DNA from: Flavobacteriaceae bacterium
Lineage (GTDB): Bacteria > Bacteroidota > Bacteroidia > Flavobacteriales > Weeksellaceae
Assembly (NCBI GenBank): GCA_012522185.1
Contig: JAAYKY010000057.1
Location: forward strand, 37,912-101,911
DNA: 64,000 nt
Direction of reading: 5' to 3'
The position numbers and the translations under genes were made by a program. Of this stretch, positions 17,306 to 26,544 are shown piece by piece. Below the pieces are notes generated by a model. That model saw only the letters and a list, made by a program, of their open reading frames with translations. It was not told the origin of the DNA and did not search any database. Position 1 is the stretch's first letter; the number at the start of each line of letters is the position of its first letter.

Positions 17306-18094
17306 TTAATCTAAGAATCCCACTACGAAATCAAAGAAGGCTTTCGGGTTTTCAGCGTGTACCCAATGTCCGGCGTTCGGTATGGTTTTTACTTCCGAAT
17401 TGGGGAAATGTGTCTTAATCAACTCAAAATCAGAATCCTGAATGTAATCCGATTTTTCGCCACGTAAAAACAAAGTCGGTTTGTCAAAGATTCCATCGGT
17501 GAGATTTCCGCCCACCATATCGTTGTAAGAATCCGTAAGGGTTTTCAGATTGAATCGAAAATCGTATCGCTCATCATCTGTTCGATATACATTTTTCAAT
17601 AAAAATTGCCGGGTTCCTATTTCGGGAATGTATTGCTTCAGAACTTCTTCTACGTCTGAACGCTTTTCCACTTGTTCAAAATCTACGGCATTCAAGGCTT
17701 TTATAATTCCCTGATGATGTGGCGGATAAGCCTTTGGCGCCATGTCTGCCACAATGAGTTTTTCAGTTTTTTCCGGATGTTTGTAAGCAAATTCTATCAC
17801 GGAGCGACCGCCCAGCGAATGCCCGAGCAAATAACAAGCTTCAATCTGATGATGATTCAAATAATTCAAAATATCATCCGACATCGCATCAAAACTCATA
17901 TCGTCCGAATGAAAACTTCTTCCGTGGTTACGCAAATCAATGGCGTGAATAGTATAATGTTCAGCAAATTGTTTAGCGAGCGTCGCGAAATTATCGGACT
18001 GACCAAACAAGCCATGAAAAATCAAAAGATGTTTGTTTTTTTTGCTAGCCTGTCCGCCGTGTTGGACTATTTTACTATGGAGGATTTCTTTCAT
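17306..18094 (-). CDS. Alpha/beta hydrolase (YbfF-like esterase)
   Basis: 262 residues. HGLFGQSDNF forms the oxyanion region, the nucleophile elbow is GHSLGGRS, and the catalytic Asp/His lie in LRGEKSDYI and NAGHWVHAENP. The order and length match YbfF-type short-chain acyl esterases. It is the last gene of the MscS-pdxJ-lipoprotein-esterase run on the minus strand (6-bp gap to the lipoprotein gene). Substrate unknown. Confidence 0.88.
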   Translation of the reverse strand: MKEILHSKIVQHGGQASKKNKHLLIFHGLFGQSDNFATLAKQFAEHYTIHAIDLRNHGRSFHSDDMSFDAMSDDILNYLNHHQIEACYLLGHSLGGRSVIEFAYKHPEKTEKLIVADMAPKAYPPHHQGIIKALNAVDFEQVEKRSDVEEVLKQYIPEIGTRQFLLKNVYRTDDERYDFRFNLKTLTDSYNDMVGGNLTDGIFDKPTLFLRGEKSDYIQDSDFELIKTHFPNSEVKTIPNAGHWVHAENPKAFFDFVVGFLD

Positions 18095-18100
18095 TTGAAT

Positions 18101-18700
18101 TTAATTTAGGGTAATTCCTTCTATAACACTTTTATGGATGGGGTATTTGCTTAAATTAGGATTCGAACTTAGGATATGCAGAGAATCTTTTTCAAACTCA
18201 TCTGTCCGGCTAAATATAACTGCCTTATAAAATTTTCTTTTCTTCTTTTTGTGTCTCTGTGAAACAACCTTTTCCGGAGAAAAATTACCGATATACGTAA
18301 TTTCCTTTTCATTAATTGTACCTACCGGAATAGTTAAATTTTGGTAAGTCAAACCCCTTCCTTTTTCAAGATAAGAGGAATAAGCATAGAAAATATATTC
18401 GCCCGGATCAAGCGTCATATTTACGATATAGCGACTTTCATCCGCATTTTCATAAAGCAATTTATCTTTCGTGTTTATGTTACCGTTTAATTCTAACGTT
18501 TTCACTTTTCCGTTTGTAATGTTTTTTAAATAGAAATAGCTGAATCCATTCTGAATGCCATCTTTCTTTTTAGTAAAAGTATAAACCAGAATTCCCCGAT
18601 TTGTTCCTTCGAATTCCTCAAATTGTTTGGCAGTGTTGACACTTTTGTAGCTACAACTTGCAAGAATAATCAGGAATATACAAATAAATAATTTTCGCAT
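18101..18700 (-). CDS. Lipoprotein of unknown function
   Basis: 199 residues from ATG 18700, which gives a proper lipoprotein signal (MRKLFICIFLIILASCSYK, lipobox LASC). A start 33 bp upstream would place the signal internally and overlap pdxJ. The mature part looks beta-rich with a lysine patch near the C-terminus (QRHKKKKRKFYK). No family is recognised. It begins just after the pdxJ stop codon and is in the same operon. Confidence 0.75.
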   Translation of the reverse strand: MRKLFICIFLIILASCSYKSVNTAKQFEEFEGTNRGILVYTFTKKKDGIQNGFSYFYLKNITNGKVKTLELNGNINTKDKLLYENADESRYIVNMTLDPGEYIFYAYSSYLEKGRGLTYQNLTIPVGTINEKEITYIGNFSPEKVVSQRHKKKKRKFYKAVIFSRTDEFEKDSLHILSSNPNLSKYPIHKSVIEGITLN

Positions 18701-18701
18701 T

Positions 18702-19439
18702 TTAGAGATTGTGTTTTTGATTCGCCAACTCAATTCGTTTCAAATACGCCTGAATTGTATTTTCCAATCCCAGATAAATCGCTTCTGAAATCAAAGCATG
18801 GCCAATGGAAACTTCCGCAATTTCAGGAATTACTTCGATGAAATACTGCAAATTATCCAAACTCAGATCGTGTCCGGCATTGAGCACCAAACCATTTTTG
18901 AGCGCCTCGTCCGCTGTTTCGCGATAAGGTTTTACGCCGTTTAAATTCCCTTTGGCGTATTCCACCGCAAAACTTTCGGTGTAAAGTTCAATGCGGTCTG
19001 CTCCAGTTTGGGCGGCCGCTTCTACCAAAGACGGATTTGGATCAAGAAAAATCGAAGTTCGGATCCCATTTCTTTTGAATTCGGAAATGATTTCCGTCAA
19101 ATAAGCCTGGTGTTTCACCGTGTCCCAACCGGCATTGGACGTAATCGCATCTTCGGCATCGGGAACCAGTGTTACCTGTTCGGGTTTAACCTTCAAAACC
19201 AAATCCATAAAACTCTGAATCGGATTTCCTTCGATATTGAATTCAGTAGTTACCACGGGTTTCAAATCATAAACATCTTGATAGCGAATGTGTCTTTCGT
19301 CCGGGCGCGGATGGACGGTGATGCCTTGCGCTCCAAATTCTTGTGCCTTAACGGCCGCTTCTACTACCTTGGGTGTATTTCCTCCGCGAGAATTACGTAG
19401 AGTGGCAATTTTATTGATGTTTACACTAAGTTTTGTCAT
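18702..19439 (-). CDS. pdxJ: Pyridoxine 5'-phosphate synthase
   Basis: 245 residues, full length for PdxJ. Motifs include LSVNINKIATLRNSRGG, HPRPDERHIRYQDV and LNAGHDLSLDNL, plus IGHALISEAIYLGLE near the C-terminus. It condenses 1-deoxyxylulose 5-phosphate with 3-amino-2-oxopropyl phosphate to pyridoxine 5'-phosphate in DXP-dependent vitamin B6 synthesis. The start overlaps the MscS gene end by 14 bp. Confidence 0.95.
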   Translation of the reverse strand: MTKLSVNINKIATLRNSRGGNTPKVVEAAVKAQEFGAQGITVHPRPDERHIRYQDVYDLKPVVTTEFNIEGNPIQSFMDLVLKVKPEQVTLVPDAEDAITSNAGWDTVKHQAYLTEIISEFKRNGIRTSIFLDPNPSLVEAAAQTGADRIELYTESFAVEYAKGNLNGVKPYRETADEALKNGLVLNAGHDLSLDNLQYFIEVIPEIAEVSIGHALISEAIYLGLENTIQAYLKRIELANQKHNL

Positions 19440-20652
19440 TTCTTTGATGAATTAAAAAAGGTTGAGAAATTTCCAGATCAAACTCTTTGCTGGCGCTGAT
19501 CAAATGGTCAAATATATCGGATTGCGTTCTTTCATATGTCAAAAAATCGGAAGTCGTCGTGAAGCAATAAATCTCCAGCGGCATTCCTTCCAGTGTTTGT
19601 TCTTTTTGTCGAACCACGAGTTTGTCTGTTTTTGATACATCGGCACGGCTCATCAGATAATTTTCGGCATAAATTCTAAAAACGCCTATGTTGGTGAGTT
19701 GTCGTCCGTTGATGATAAAGTCTTTATTGACTACGGATTGATTGCTTTCTTTTAGCTCATCTTCTTTGATCTGAATGTAGGAGCTGATCAAATCAATTTT
19801 TTTGAATCGTTTCAAAAGTTCCTCGTCACAGAATTTAAAGGAATTGGCGTTGAAAACAATCGATCTCTTGATTCTTCGCGTATCCGAATCCACCATTGTG
19901 GTATAATTGGTCACTTCCGAAGCAATCAAATCATAAGTCGGAACGGTGGAAATGGTTTTGTTGAAATTCTCAATTTTGGTAATGGCTAGATTGATTTCTT
20001 TCACAACCCCTTCAATCTGATATTTTGATACCGAAATCCAATCGCCTACTTTGATGGTTTTTGAGGTGGATATCTGAAGTCCCGATACAAAACCAAGAAT
20101 CGAATCCCTGAAAATTAAAAGAACCACTGCCGTCAAGGCTCCCAAAACTGCAAGAATTTGTTTAGGCTCTGTATCGATGAGCGTGGCAACAAAATAAATA
20201 ATCCCAAAGAAAGAAGCAAAGATTTTGATCATTTGCCCAAAGGTTCGTACACCTACTGTGGTGTGATTTTCACGCTCGTCGTTGATGTCGATGATGGCAT
20301 CGATCACCCGGTAAATGAGTCTTAAAATCAACAAGATGTAAAGTAGGTCGATGAACTTCTCCATGAATTTATCAATTCCGTGGTAACGTTGGAAAACGTA
20401 GGGATTGATGTCTTCGAGTAAATTGATGGTCACAAAATGAATGAGCGTACGAAATACTTTGTGTCGATAAAATTTTTTGACCCAATTGATATTTAGTTTT
20501 TTGGCGATAAGCCCAAACATTCCGCCAAATAGTTTCTGTAAAATAAAATCCAGTAAAAGAAGCGCTCCAATCCAAGTGAAGACTTCGATAAACGGAAGAA
20601 ATGCTTTGTTCACCGTGTCACCGAACCATTCCTTGATCTGATTTCTGACCAT
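19426..20652 (-). CDS. MscS family mechanosensitive ion channel
   Basis: About 408 residues from ATG 20652. Several N-terminal membrane helices precede the pore helix and the MscS core (LAVLGALTAVVLLIFRDSIL, then GFVSGLQISTSKTIKVGDWI) and the cytoplasmic beta domain. It releases solutes on hypo-osmotic shock. A longer frame reaches a TTG at 20730, but a perfect -7 box overlaps that position, so transcription starts after it; GTG 20709 remains possible. It is the first gene of the run leading into pdxJ. Confidence 0.88.
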   Translation of the reverse strand: MVRNQIKEWFGDTVNKAFLPFIEVFTWIGALLLLDFILQKLFGGMFGLIAKKLNINWVKKFYRHKVFRTLIHFVTINLLEDINPYVFQRYHGIDKFMEKFIDLLYILLILRLIYRVIDAIIDINDERENHTTVGVRTFGQMIKIFASFFGIIYFVATLIDTEPKQILAVLGALTAVVLLIFRDSILGFVSGLQISTSKTIKVGDWISVSKYQIEGVVKEINLAITKIENFNKTISTVPTYDLIASEVTNYTTMVDSDTRRIKRSIVFNANSFKFCDEELLKRFKKIDLISSYIQIKEDELKESNQSVVNKDFIINGRQLTNIGVFRIYAENYLMSRADVSKTDKLVVRQKEQTLEGMPLEIYCFTTTSDFLTYERTQSDIFDHLISASKEFDLEISQPFLIHQRNDKT

Positions 20653-20727
20653 TTTGGCCAGGTCTGAAATGTATTTGTTCGAGTATAATTTATTAGGAGT
20701 ATCAAACACAGTTGTCCGTTTTTTTTG

Positions 20728-20735
20728 CAAAGTTA
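20728..20735 (-). promoter_or_regulatory. -7 box TAACTTTG of the MscS-pdxJ operon
   Basis: The minus-strand sequence TAACTTTG matches TAnnTTTG. It rules out the TTG at 20730 as the start of the MscS gene. Confidence 0.5.
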
Positions 20736-20790
20736 ATCCAACTTAACTTCTTGGCGAATATTCCAAGCGAAAAGATTGTACTTTTACAAG

Positions 20791-21288
20791 ATGGAAGATT
20801 TGATTTTCAAATTGCTATTTGCTGTTCTGATGTTAATCGGAGCTGCGGGTGCGGTTTTACCAGTCTTGCCCGGCGCGCCTTTGGCGTTTGCCTCTCTTTT
20901 GCTAGCCAAAATTCTTAATTTTTCTGAACTAAGTTGGTGGCTCATCGCTTTGTTTGGGGTGCTTACACTTGTGGGTGGGCTTTTGGATTATCTACTTCCG
21001 ATTGCGACGACTAAAAAGTTGGGAGGAAGCAAATATGGGATATGGGGATTAGTGATTGGTTTGATCGTTGGAATTCTATTTTCTCCTTTTGGTTTGATCA
21101 GTATTATTCTTGCTCCTTTTTTAGGCGCACTGATTGGGGAATTGATTTACGACCGGAAAAACCATAAAAGAGCTATGAAGGCAGCCTCGGGTTCGGTGAT
21201 TGGCTATTTTCTGACAAGCGGATACGGATTTCTGCTTTCCATGAGTATGTTGGCTGTGTTTCTGTTTTACGACATCATCCGTGGGTAA
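20791..21288 (+). CDS. DUF456 family membrane protein
   Basis: 165 residues from ATG 20791. It is hydrophobic with Gly-rich helices (LMLIGAAGAVLPVLPGAPLA, GGLLDYLLPIATTKKLGGSKYGIWGLVIGL), the signature of DUF456. Function unknown. It is isolated and convergent with ogt. Confidence 0.88.
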   Translation: MEDLIFKLLFAVLMLIGAAGAVLPVLPGAPLAFASLLLAKILNFSELSWWLIALFGVLTLVGGLLDYLLPIATTKKLGGSKYGIWGLVIGLIVGILFSPFGLISIILAPFLGALIGELIYDRKNHKRAMKAASGSVIGYFLTSGYGFLLSMSMLAVFLFYDIIRG

Positions 21289-21292
21289 GGAT

Positions 21293-21769
21293 TTAGAATA
21301 ATTCCAGGGATTTGATTCCCTTTTCAAGTTCAAGAAGAAATTTTTTTCGATGAATTCCACCAGCATAACCTGTAAGGCTTCCATCTTTTCCGATGACTCG
21401 ATGACAGGGAATGAGTAGGCAAATTGGATTTTTTCCATTGGCGGAAGCCGCCGCGCGAATCCTTTTTACATCGCCCAGATTTTTTGCTAATTCATGATAA
21501 GAAATGGTTTTCCCGCATGGGATTTTTAGAAGTTCATTCCATACTTTTTGTTGGAAGTCGGTTCCGGAAGGATTTAAATTTACATCAAATTTCCATTCGC
21601 CCTTTTTGAAGTAATCCTCTAATTGGGAAATTAATTTCAGAGCGATTTCAGGCTGGTAATCGGATTCAGAAGGTTCTTGGTTGGAGAAGAGTACCGAGTG
21701 GATTTCCTGATGGTTTCCTTTGATTTCCAACCATCCGATTTCTGTAAGATATTTTGAAGTAAAATTCAT
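21293..21769 (-). CDS. ogt: Methylated-DNA--[protein]-cysteine S-methyltransferase
   Basis: 158 residues. An N-terminal ribonuclease-like domain precedes the active-site domain with FQQKVWNELLKIPCGKTISY, ICLLIPCHRVIGKDG (PCHR holds the acceptor Cys) and GYAGGIHRKKFLLELE. It repairs O6-methylguanine by suicidal transfer of the methyl group. It is a single gene, divergent from rimP. Confidence 0.93.
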   Translation of the reverse strand: MNFTSKYLTEIGWLEIKGNHQEIHSVLFSNQEPSESDYQPEIALKLISQLEDYFKKGEWKFDVNLNPSGTDFQQKVWNELLKIPCGKTISYHELAKNLGDVKRIRAAASANGKNPICLLIPCHRVIGKDGSLTGYAGGIHRKKFLLELEKGIKSLELF

Positions 21770-21787
21770 TAATTCAAATAATTGTCA

Positions 21788-21795
21788 TATATTTG
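21788..21795 (+). promoter_or_regulatory. -7 box TATATTTG of the rimP-nusA-infB operon
   Basis: A perfect TAnnTTTG, predicting a transcript start near 21802 and a leader of about 50 nt before rimP. Confidence 0.6.
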
Positions 21796-21804
21796 CACCG
21801 AATT

Positions 21805-21847
21805 TAAGGAGAAAAACCATGAAAGAGAGCCGTTAGCTCTCTTTTTT
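21805..21847 (+). promoter_or_regulatory. rimP leader: mini-ORF plus terminator-like hairpin (candidate attenuator)
   Basis: An AAGGAG sequence precedes ATG 21819 of a five-codon frame (MKESR, stop). The frame runs into a 9-bp perfect stem AAAGAGAGC / GCTCTCTTT (21822-21830 and 21836-21844) followed by more T. The hairpin lies between the predicted promoter and rimP, so read-through must be needed for rimP-nusA-infB expression. A purine-rich Shine-Dalgarno match is unusual for this phylum. The regulatory role is inferred. Confidence 0.5.
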
Positions 21848-21854
21848 ATTCCGT

Positions 21855-22322
21855 ATGAATCAAGAATTAGTAAAACAATTAATTGAAGAAGCGATTTCGG
21901 AGAACCCGACGCTTTTTTTGGTGGATTGGAAAATCTCACCTGATTATTCCATTGAAATTTTGGTCGATGGCGATGAGGGAGTTTCGATTGATGAAATCGT
22001 GCGTATCAGTCGTCATGTGGAGCATAATTTGGACAGGGAAGAAGCCGACTTTTCATTAAATGTATCTTCTGCCGGAGTAGGAAATCCTTTGTTGCTTCCG
22101 CGTCAATTCAGAAAAAACATCGGTAGAACGCTGAAGGTGACCAAAACGGACGGAAGTAAAGAATTTGAAGGAGAATTGATTTTAGCCGATGAGGAATCCA
22201 TCGTTTTGAAATGGAGCGTACGCGAACCTAAACCTGTGGGCAAAGGCAAGCATACCGTTGAGAAAGAAGAAAAGATTAGATATACAGATATTAAAAAAGC
22301 AATAGTAAAAATTACTTTTTAA
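21855..22322 (+). CDS. rimP: Ribosome maturation factor RimP
   Basis: 155 residues. RimP pattern: an N-terminal domain with ILVDGDEGVSIDEIVRISRHVE, then LNVSSAGVGNPLLLPRQFRKNIGR (the SSPG/DRPL region in Flavobacteriia form) and a C-terminal Sm-like beta barrel. It is needed for 30S subunit maturation. It is first of the conserved rimP-nusA-infB operon, 11 bp before nusA. Confidence 0.95.
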   Translation: MNQELVKQLIEEAISENPTLFLVDWKISPDYSIEILVDGDEGVSIDEIVRISRHVEHNLDREEADFSLNVSSAGVGNPLLLPRQFRKNIGRTLKVTKTDGSKEFEGELILADEESIVLKWSVREPKPVGKGKHTVEKEEKIRYTDIKKAIVKITF

Positions 22323-22333
22323 AACTTAGCAAA

Positions 22334-23569
22334 ATGGACAATATTGCACTCATAGAATCCTTTGGTGATTTTAAGGATGAAAAAAACATAGACCGAATCA
22401 CATTGATGGCGATTTTGGAAGAATCCCTTCAAAGTGTATTGAGGAAAAAATACGGATCCGATGATAACTTTGACGTAATTGTAAACCCGGACAAAGGAGA
22501 CCTTGAGATTTGGCACAATCGAATTGTAGTAGAAGATGGAATGGTCGAGGACGATAGTGCAGAGATTGAATTGTCTGCGGCGCGTAAAATCGAGCCTGAC
22601 TTTGAAGTGGGAGAAGAGGTTTCTGAGCCTGTGATGCTGAAAGATTTGGGGAGAAGAGCTATTTTGGCGCTTCGTCAAAACCTTGTAGCCAAAGTAATGG
22701 AGCATGACAATGCCAATCTTTATGAGAGATTCAAGGATTTGGAAGGGGAAATTGTTTCAGGAGAAGTTCACCACATTCGTCAGAAACACATCATCGTGAT
22801 GGACGACGAACAAAATGAAATGATTTTACCAAGAGAAAATCAAATTCCTTCTGATTTTTTCAGAAAAGGAGAATCGGTACGAGCAGTTGTGGAAGAGGTG
22901 AGATTAAAAGGGATCAAACCTCAGATTATTTTATCGAGAACTTCGCCTAAATTTTTGGAGAAATTGTTTGAACAAGAAATCCCTGAAATCTTTGATGGGA
23001 TTATTACCATTAAAGGTGTTGTAAGAATTCCCGGTGAGAAAGCCAAAGTGGCAGTTGAGTCTTATGACGACCGAATTGACCCAGTAGGAGCTTGTGTTGG
23101 AATGAAAGGTTCAAGGATCCACACCATCGTGCGCGAACTGAAAAATGAAAACATTGACGTGATTAATTATACCAATAACTTACAATTGTATGTTGCAAGG
23201 ACACTGAGTCCAGCGCGAATCTCCCGAACGGAAATTGACGAGGAAGAAAACAAAGTTACCGTATATGTAAAGCCTGAAGAAGTTTCCAAAGCCATCGGTA
23301 AGAGTGGACACAACGTAAGGCTTGCTGGAAAATTACTCGGAATGGAAATTGATGTGTTCAGAGATATTCCGCAGGATGAAGACGTAGAATTAGCAGAATT
23401 CAGCGACGAAATTGATACTTGGGTCATCGAAGCATTCCAGAAAATCGGACTCGATACCGCAAGAAGTATATTGGAGCAAGACATAAATGACCTGATATCA
23501 AGAACAGATTTAGAAGAAGAAACCATTCACGATGTGATTCGGATTCTACGTGAAGAACTTGAAGACTGA
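22334..23569 (+). CDS. nusA: Transcription termination/antitermination protein NusA
   Basis: 411 residues. The N-terminal RNA-polymerase-binding domain is followed by an S1 domain (EIVSGEVHHIRQKHIIVMDD) and two KH domains (DPVGACVGMKGSRIHTIVRE; KAIGKSGHNVRLAGKLLGME), then a short acidic C-terminus. It modulates pausing, termination and antitermination. It lacks the long acidic repeats of E. coli NusA. It lies between rimP and infB. Confidence 0.96.
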   Translation: MDNIALIESFGDFKDEKNIDRITLMAILEESLQSVLRKKYGSDDNFDVIVNPDKGDLEIWHNRIVVEDGMVEDDSAEIELSAARKIEPDFEVGEEVSEPVMLKDLGRRAILALRQNLVAKVMEHDNANLYERFKDLEGEIVSGEVHHIRQKHIIVMDDEQNEMILPRENQIPSDFFRKGESVRAVVEEVRLKGIKPQIILSRTSPKFLEKLFEQEIPEIFDGIITIKGVVRIPGEKAKVAVESYDDRIDPVGACVGMKGSRIHTIVRELKNENIDVINYTNNLQLYVARTLSPARISRTEIDEEENKVTVYVKPEEVSKAIGKSGHNVRLAGKLLGMEIDVFRDIPQDEDVELAEFSDEIDTWVIEAFQKIGLDTARSILEQDINDLISRTDLEEETIHDVIRILREELED

Positions 23570-23591
23570 TTCAGTCAAAATAAAATAAAAC

Positions 23592-23618
23592 GTACTAAAT
23601 TTAGAATTAGTACATTTG
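23592..23618 (+). promoter_or_regulatory. Internal promoter of infB within an imperfect palindrome
   Basis: TACATTTG (23611-23618) matches TAnnTTTG in the 75-bp nusA-infB gap. It overlaps the imperfect inverted repeat GTACTAAATT-tag-AATTAGTAC (23592-23613). This suggests separate expression of infB; an operator is possible but not shown. Confidence 0.4.
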
Positions 23619-23644
23619 CAAACTGAAAAAATTCAAATCAATAT

Positions 23645-26365
23645 ATGTCGGAAACGATAAGATTAAATAAAGTACTAAAAGAATTAAACATCTCAATTGA
23701 TCGCGCGGTTGATTATTTGAGCGAACAAGGTATTCAGATTGAACGTACTCCCAATACGAAAATCGATCAGAGTACCTATTCGATTCTAATCAAAGAGTTT
23801 CAGTCAGACGCTGAGCAAAAAGCCGCATCTGAAGAGGTGATTATCAATAAGATTCCGGAAAGAAAACCCGAACCGGTTAAAATGCCGGAACCCGAGCCAA
23901 AACCTGAAGTGCCTGAGGAAATCATCACAGCCAAGGTAGAGCTCGAAGGGCCAAAGACCATCGGGAAAATTGATTTGGACAAATTAAATCCTCCAAAACC
24001 TAAAGCCAAAGAACAGGAAAAACCGGTTGAGAAGCCAGTTGAAAAACCTGCGGCACCGGTTGAGAAAAAAGAAGAAAAACCAGTTGCAAAAGTAGAAGAG
24101 GAGAAAAAAGAAACGGTTCAGCCAAAGGAAGAAAAGCCAGCCGCTGAAAAGGAAAAAGAATCCAAACCTACCGAGCCTGCTTCCGACGAACCTATAAAAA
24201 TAGAAACCAAGTACAAAAAACTGGAAGGACCTAATTTTACAGGTAAAAAACTGGATCTTTCGGAATTTGAAAAAGACAAAAAACTTGCCGAAGACCGTAA
24301 GGAAAAACAGAAGCAAGAAAAAGAAAATAAAAAGAAAAGAAAACGCATACGCAAGGATGTCAAAATAGATGATGTCAAAACCTCAGGAAACACCGGAGGT
24401 GGAAGAAATCAAAAAGGAGGTAATCAAAATCGTCCTGCACGAAGACAACCTGCTGAATTAACTGAGGAGGAAGTTTCTAAGCAAATTAAAGAAACACTTG
24501 AGAAACTTACCAATAAGGGAGTGAAATCCAAATCAGCCAAGTACAGGAGGGATAAACGTAAAGAGCGTCGTGAATTGGAAGCCATGGAAATGGAGGCCAT
24601 GGAAAAAGACAAAACACTTCATGTAACCGAATTTGTAACGGTAAATGAATTGGCCAGTCTGATGGATGTAGCGGTTACCGAAGTCATCTCAGCATGTATG
24701 GCACTAGGAATCATGGTAACCATGAATCAACGTCTGGAAGCAGATACGATTCAGTTGGTGGCCGATGACTTTGGCTTTGAAGTGGAGTTCAGCAACGTAG
24801 AAGAAGACTTGGACATCGAAGACGATGTAGAGGATCTACCGGAAGACCTGATTACGCGCGCACCAATTGTTACAGTGATGGGGCACGTGGATCACGGTAA
24901 AACTTCCTTGTTAGACTATATACGTAAAGCCAACGTAATTGCTGGAGAGTCCGGAGGGATTACTCAGCACATTGGTGCTTACAACGTGAAGTTGGAAAAT
25001 GATCAGAGAATTACATTTCTTGATACGCCCGGTCACGAAGCCTTTACGGCGATGCGTGCAAGAGGAGCGCAAGTGACGGACATTGCAATTATTGTAATTG
25101 CAGCAGACGATCAGGTGATGCCACAAACACGCGAGGCAATCAGCCACGCTCAAGCAGCTGAAGTGCCGATTATTTTTGCAATCAATAAAATTGACAAACC
25201 CACAGCAAATCCAGATAAAGTAAAAGAACAATTGGCCAATATGAATTTATTGGTAGAAGATTGGGGAGGATCGATTCAATCCCAGGATATTTCAGCCAAA
25301 CAAGGATTAAATGTAGATGAACTCTTGGAAAAAGTTTTACTGGAAGCAGAGGTTTTAGAATTAAAAGCAAATCCCAACCGTCTGGCAACCGGAACCGTAG
25401 TGGAGGCTTCCCTGGACAAAGGAAGAGGATATGTATCTACGATTTTGGTTCAAACCGGAACTTTACGAGTGGGAGACTATCTTGTCGCAGGAAGCAACCA
25501 CGGAAAAGTACGTGCGATGTTGGACGAGAGAGGCAAGCCAGTAAAAGAAGCAGGCCCTTCTACTCCTGTAACCATTTTAGGATTGGATGGAGCACCAACG
25601 GCCGGGGATAAATTCCGTGTGTTTGAAGAAGAACGAGAGGCCAAACAAGTTGCAACCAAGCGTGAACAACTTCAGCGTGAGCAAACCATCCGAACTCAAA
25701 AACATATTACACTGGATGAAATCGGAAGACGAATTGCTCTGGGTGACTTCCAGGAATTGAACATCATTTTGAAAGGAGACGTGGATGGCTCAGTAGAAGC
25801 CTTGACGGATTCCTTGCAGAAATTATCGACAGAAGAAATTCATATCAATATCCTTCACAAAGGAGTGGGGCAAATTACCGAGTCCGACGTATTGTTGGCA
25901 AGTGCTTCGGATGCAATTGTAATTGGCTTTAATGTGCGACCTGGAGTTTCTGCCAAAGAAATTGCGGAGCGAGAAGAAATTGAAATCCGAAACTATTCCA
26001 TTATCTATGACGCCATTGATGATGTGAAAGAGGCGATGGAAGGAATGCTTTCGCCGGAATTGAAGGAGCAGGTATCAGGAAATATCGAAATCCGAGAAAC
26101 CTTTAAAGTTTCGAAAGTGGGTACGATTGCTGGGTGTATGGTCTTGGATGGGAAAATTACCCGCAACTCCAAAATCAGGGTAATTCGAGACGGTGTTGTG
26201 ATTCATGATGGAGAATTGGCAAGTTTGAAACGATTTAAAGACGATGTGAGAGAAGTGACCAAAGGTTATGAATGTGGATTGAATATTAAAAACTACAATG
26301 ATATTCAGGTAGGAGATATAATTGAGGCTTACGAAACGGTTGAAGTAAGGAAGAAATTGAAGTAA
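23645..26365 (+). CDS. infB: Translation initiation factor IF-2
   Basis: 906 residues. An IF2_N-like start ([20 protein letters not shown]) precedes a long charged Pro/Glu/Lys linker (about 75-290). The G domain has [20 protein letters not shown] and NKID, followed by domains II-IV. It is a GTPase that places initiator tRNA on the 30S subunit. The linker's low complexity produces long spurious open frames on the other strand. It ends the operon at a strong terminator. Confidence 0.98.
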   Translation: MSETIRLNKVLKELNISIDRAVDYLSEQGIQIERTPNTKIDQSTYSILIKEFQSDAEQKAASEEVIINKIPERKPEPVKMPEPEPKPEVPEEIITAKVELEGPKTIGKIDLDKLNPPKPKAKEQEKPVEKPVEKPAAPVEKKEEKPVAKVEEEKKETVQPKEEKPAAEKEKESKPTEPASDEPIKIETKYKKLEGPNFTGKKLDLSEFEKDKKLAEDRKEKQKQEKENKKKRKRIRKDVKIDDVKTSGNTGGGRNQKGGNQNRPARRQPAELTEEEVSKQIKETLEKLTNKGVKSKSAKYRRDKRKERRELEAMEMEAMEKDKTLHVTEFVTVNELASLMDVAVTEVISACMALGIMVTMNQRLEADTIQLVADDFGFEVEFSNVEEDLDIEDDVEDLPEDLITRAPIVTVMGHVDHGKTSLLDYIRKANVIAGESGGITQHIGAYNVKLENDQRITFLDTPGHEAFTAMRARGAQVTDIAIIVIAADDQVMPQTREAISHAQAAEVPIIFAINKIDKPTANPDKVKEQLANMNLLVEDWGGSIQSQDISAKQGLNVDELLEKVLLEAEVLELKANPNRLATGTVVEASLDKGRGYVSTILVQTGTLRVGDYLVAGSNHGKVRAMLDERGKPVKEAGPSTPVTILGLDGAPTAGDKFRVFEEEREAKQVATKREQLQREQTIRTQKHITLDEIGRRIALGDFQELNIILKGDVDGSVEALTDSLQKLSTEEIHINILHKGVGQITESDVLLASASDAIVIGFNVRPGVSAKEIAEREEIEIRNYSIIYDAIDDVKEAMEGMLSPELKEQVSGNIEIRETFKVSKVGTIAGCMVLDGKITRNSKIRVIRDGVVIHDGELASLKRFKDDVREVTKGYECGLNIKNYNDIQVGDIIEAYETVEVRKKLK

Positions 26366-26388
26366 AATAATTACCTCAAATAAAATTT

Positions 26389-26421
26389 AAAGCCACTCGG
26401 AAATTACTGAGTGGCTTTTTT
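26389..26421 (+). terminator. Intrinsic terminator after infB
   Basis: A 10-bp stem AAAGCCACTC / GAGTGGCTTT with a 10-nt loop and a T run. Confidence 0.92.
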
Positions 26422-26469
26422 GATAATGATGTCTTAATATTAGCGTATTTATGGCGTTTTTAAGCCTGT

Positions 26470-26488
26470 TAAATTTGAAATAAATTTG
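26470..26488 (+). promoter_or_regulatory. Tandem -7 boxes TAAATTTG upstream of susC-like gene
   Basis: TAAATTTG occurs at 26470-26477 and 26481-26488, both perfect TAnnTTTG. They are 57-75 bp before ATG 26545 and could give two start sites 11 bp apart. Confidence 0.5.
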
Positions 26489-26544
26489 GATTTCTTAATA
26501 AAATGTTACAATTTTGCCACGATAATGTTATAAAAAAATTAAGT

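Noticed and set aside
23984..24393. Phe-rich and Ser-rich minus-strand frames inside infB
   Set aside because: Shadows of the Pro/Glu/Lys linker of IF-2; no promoter or credible protein.
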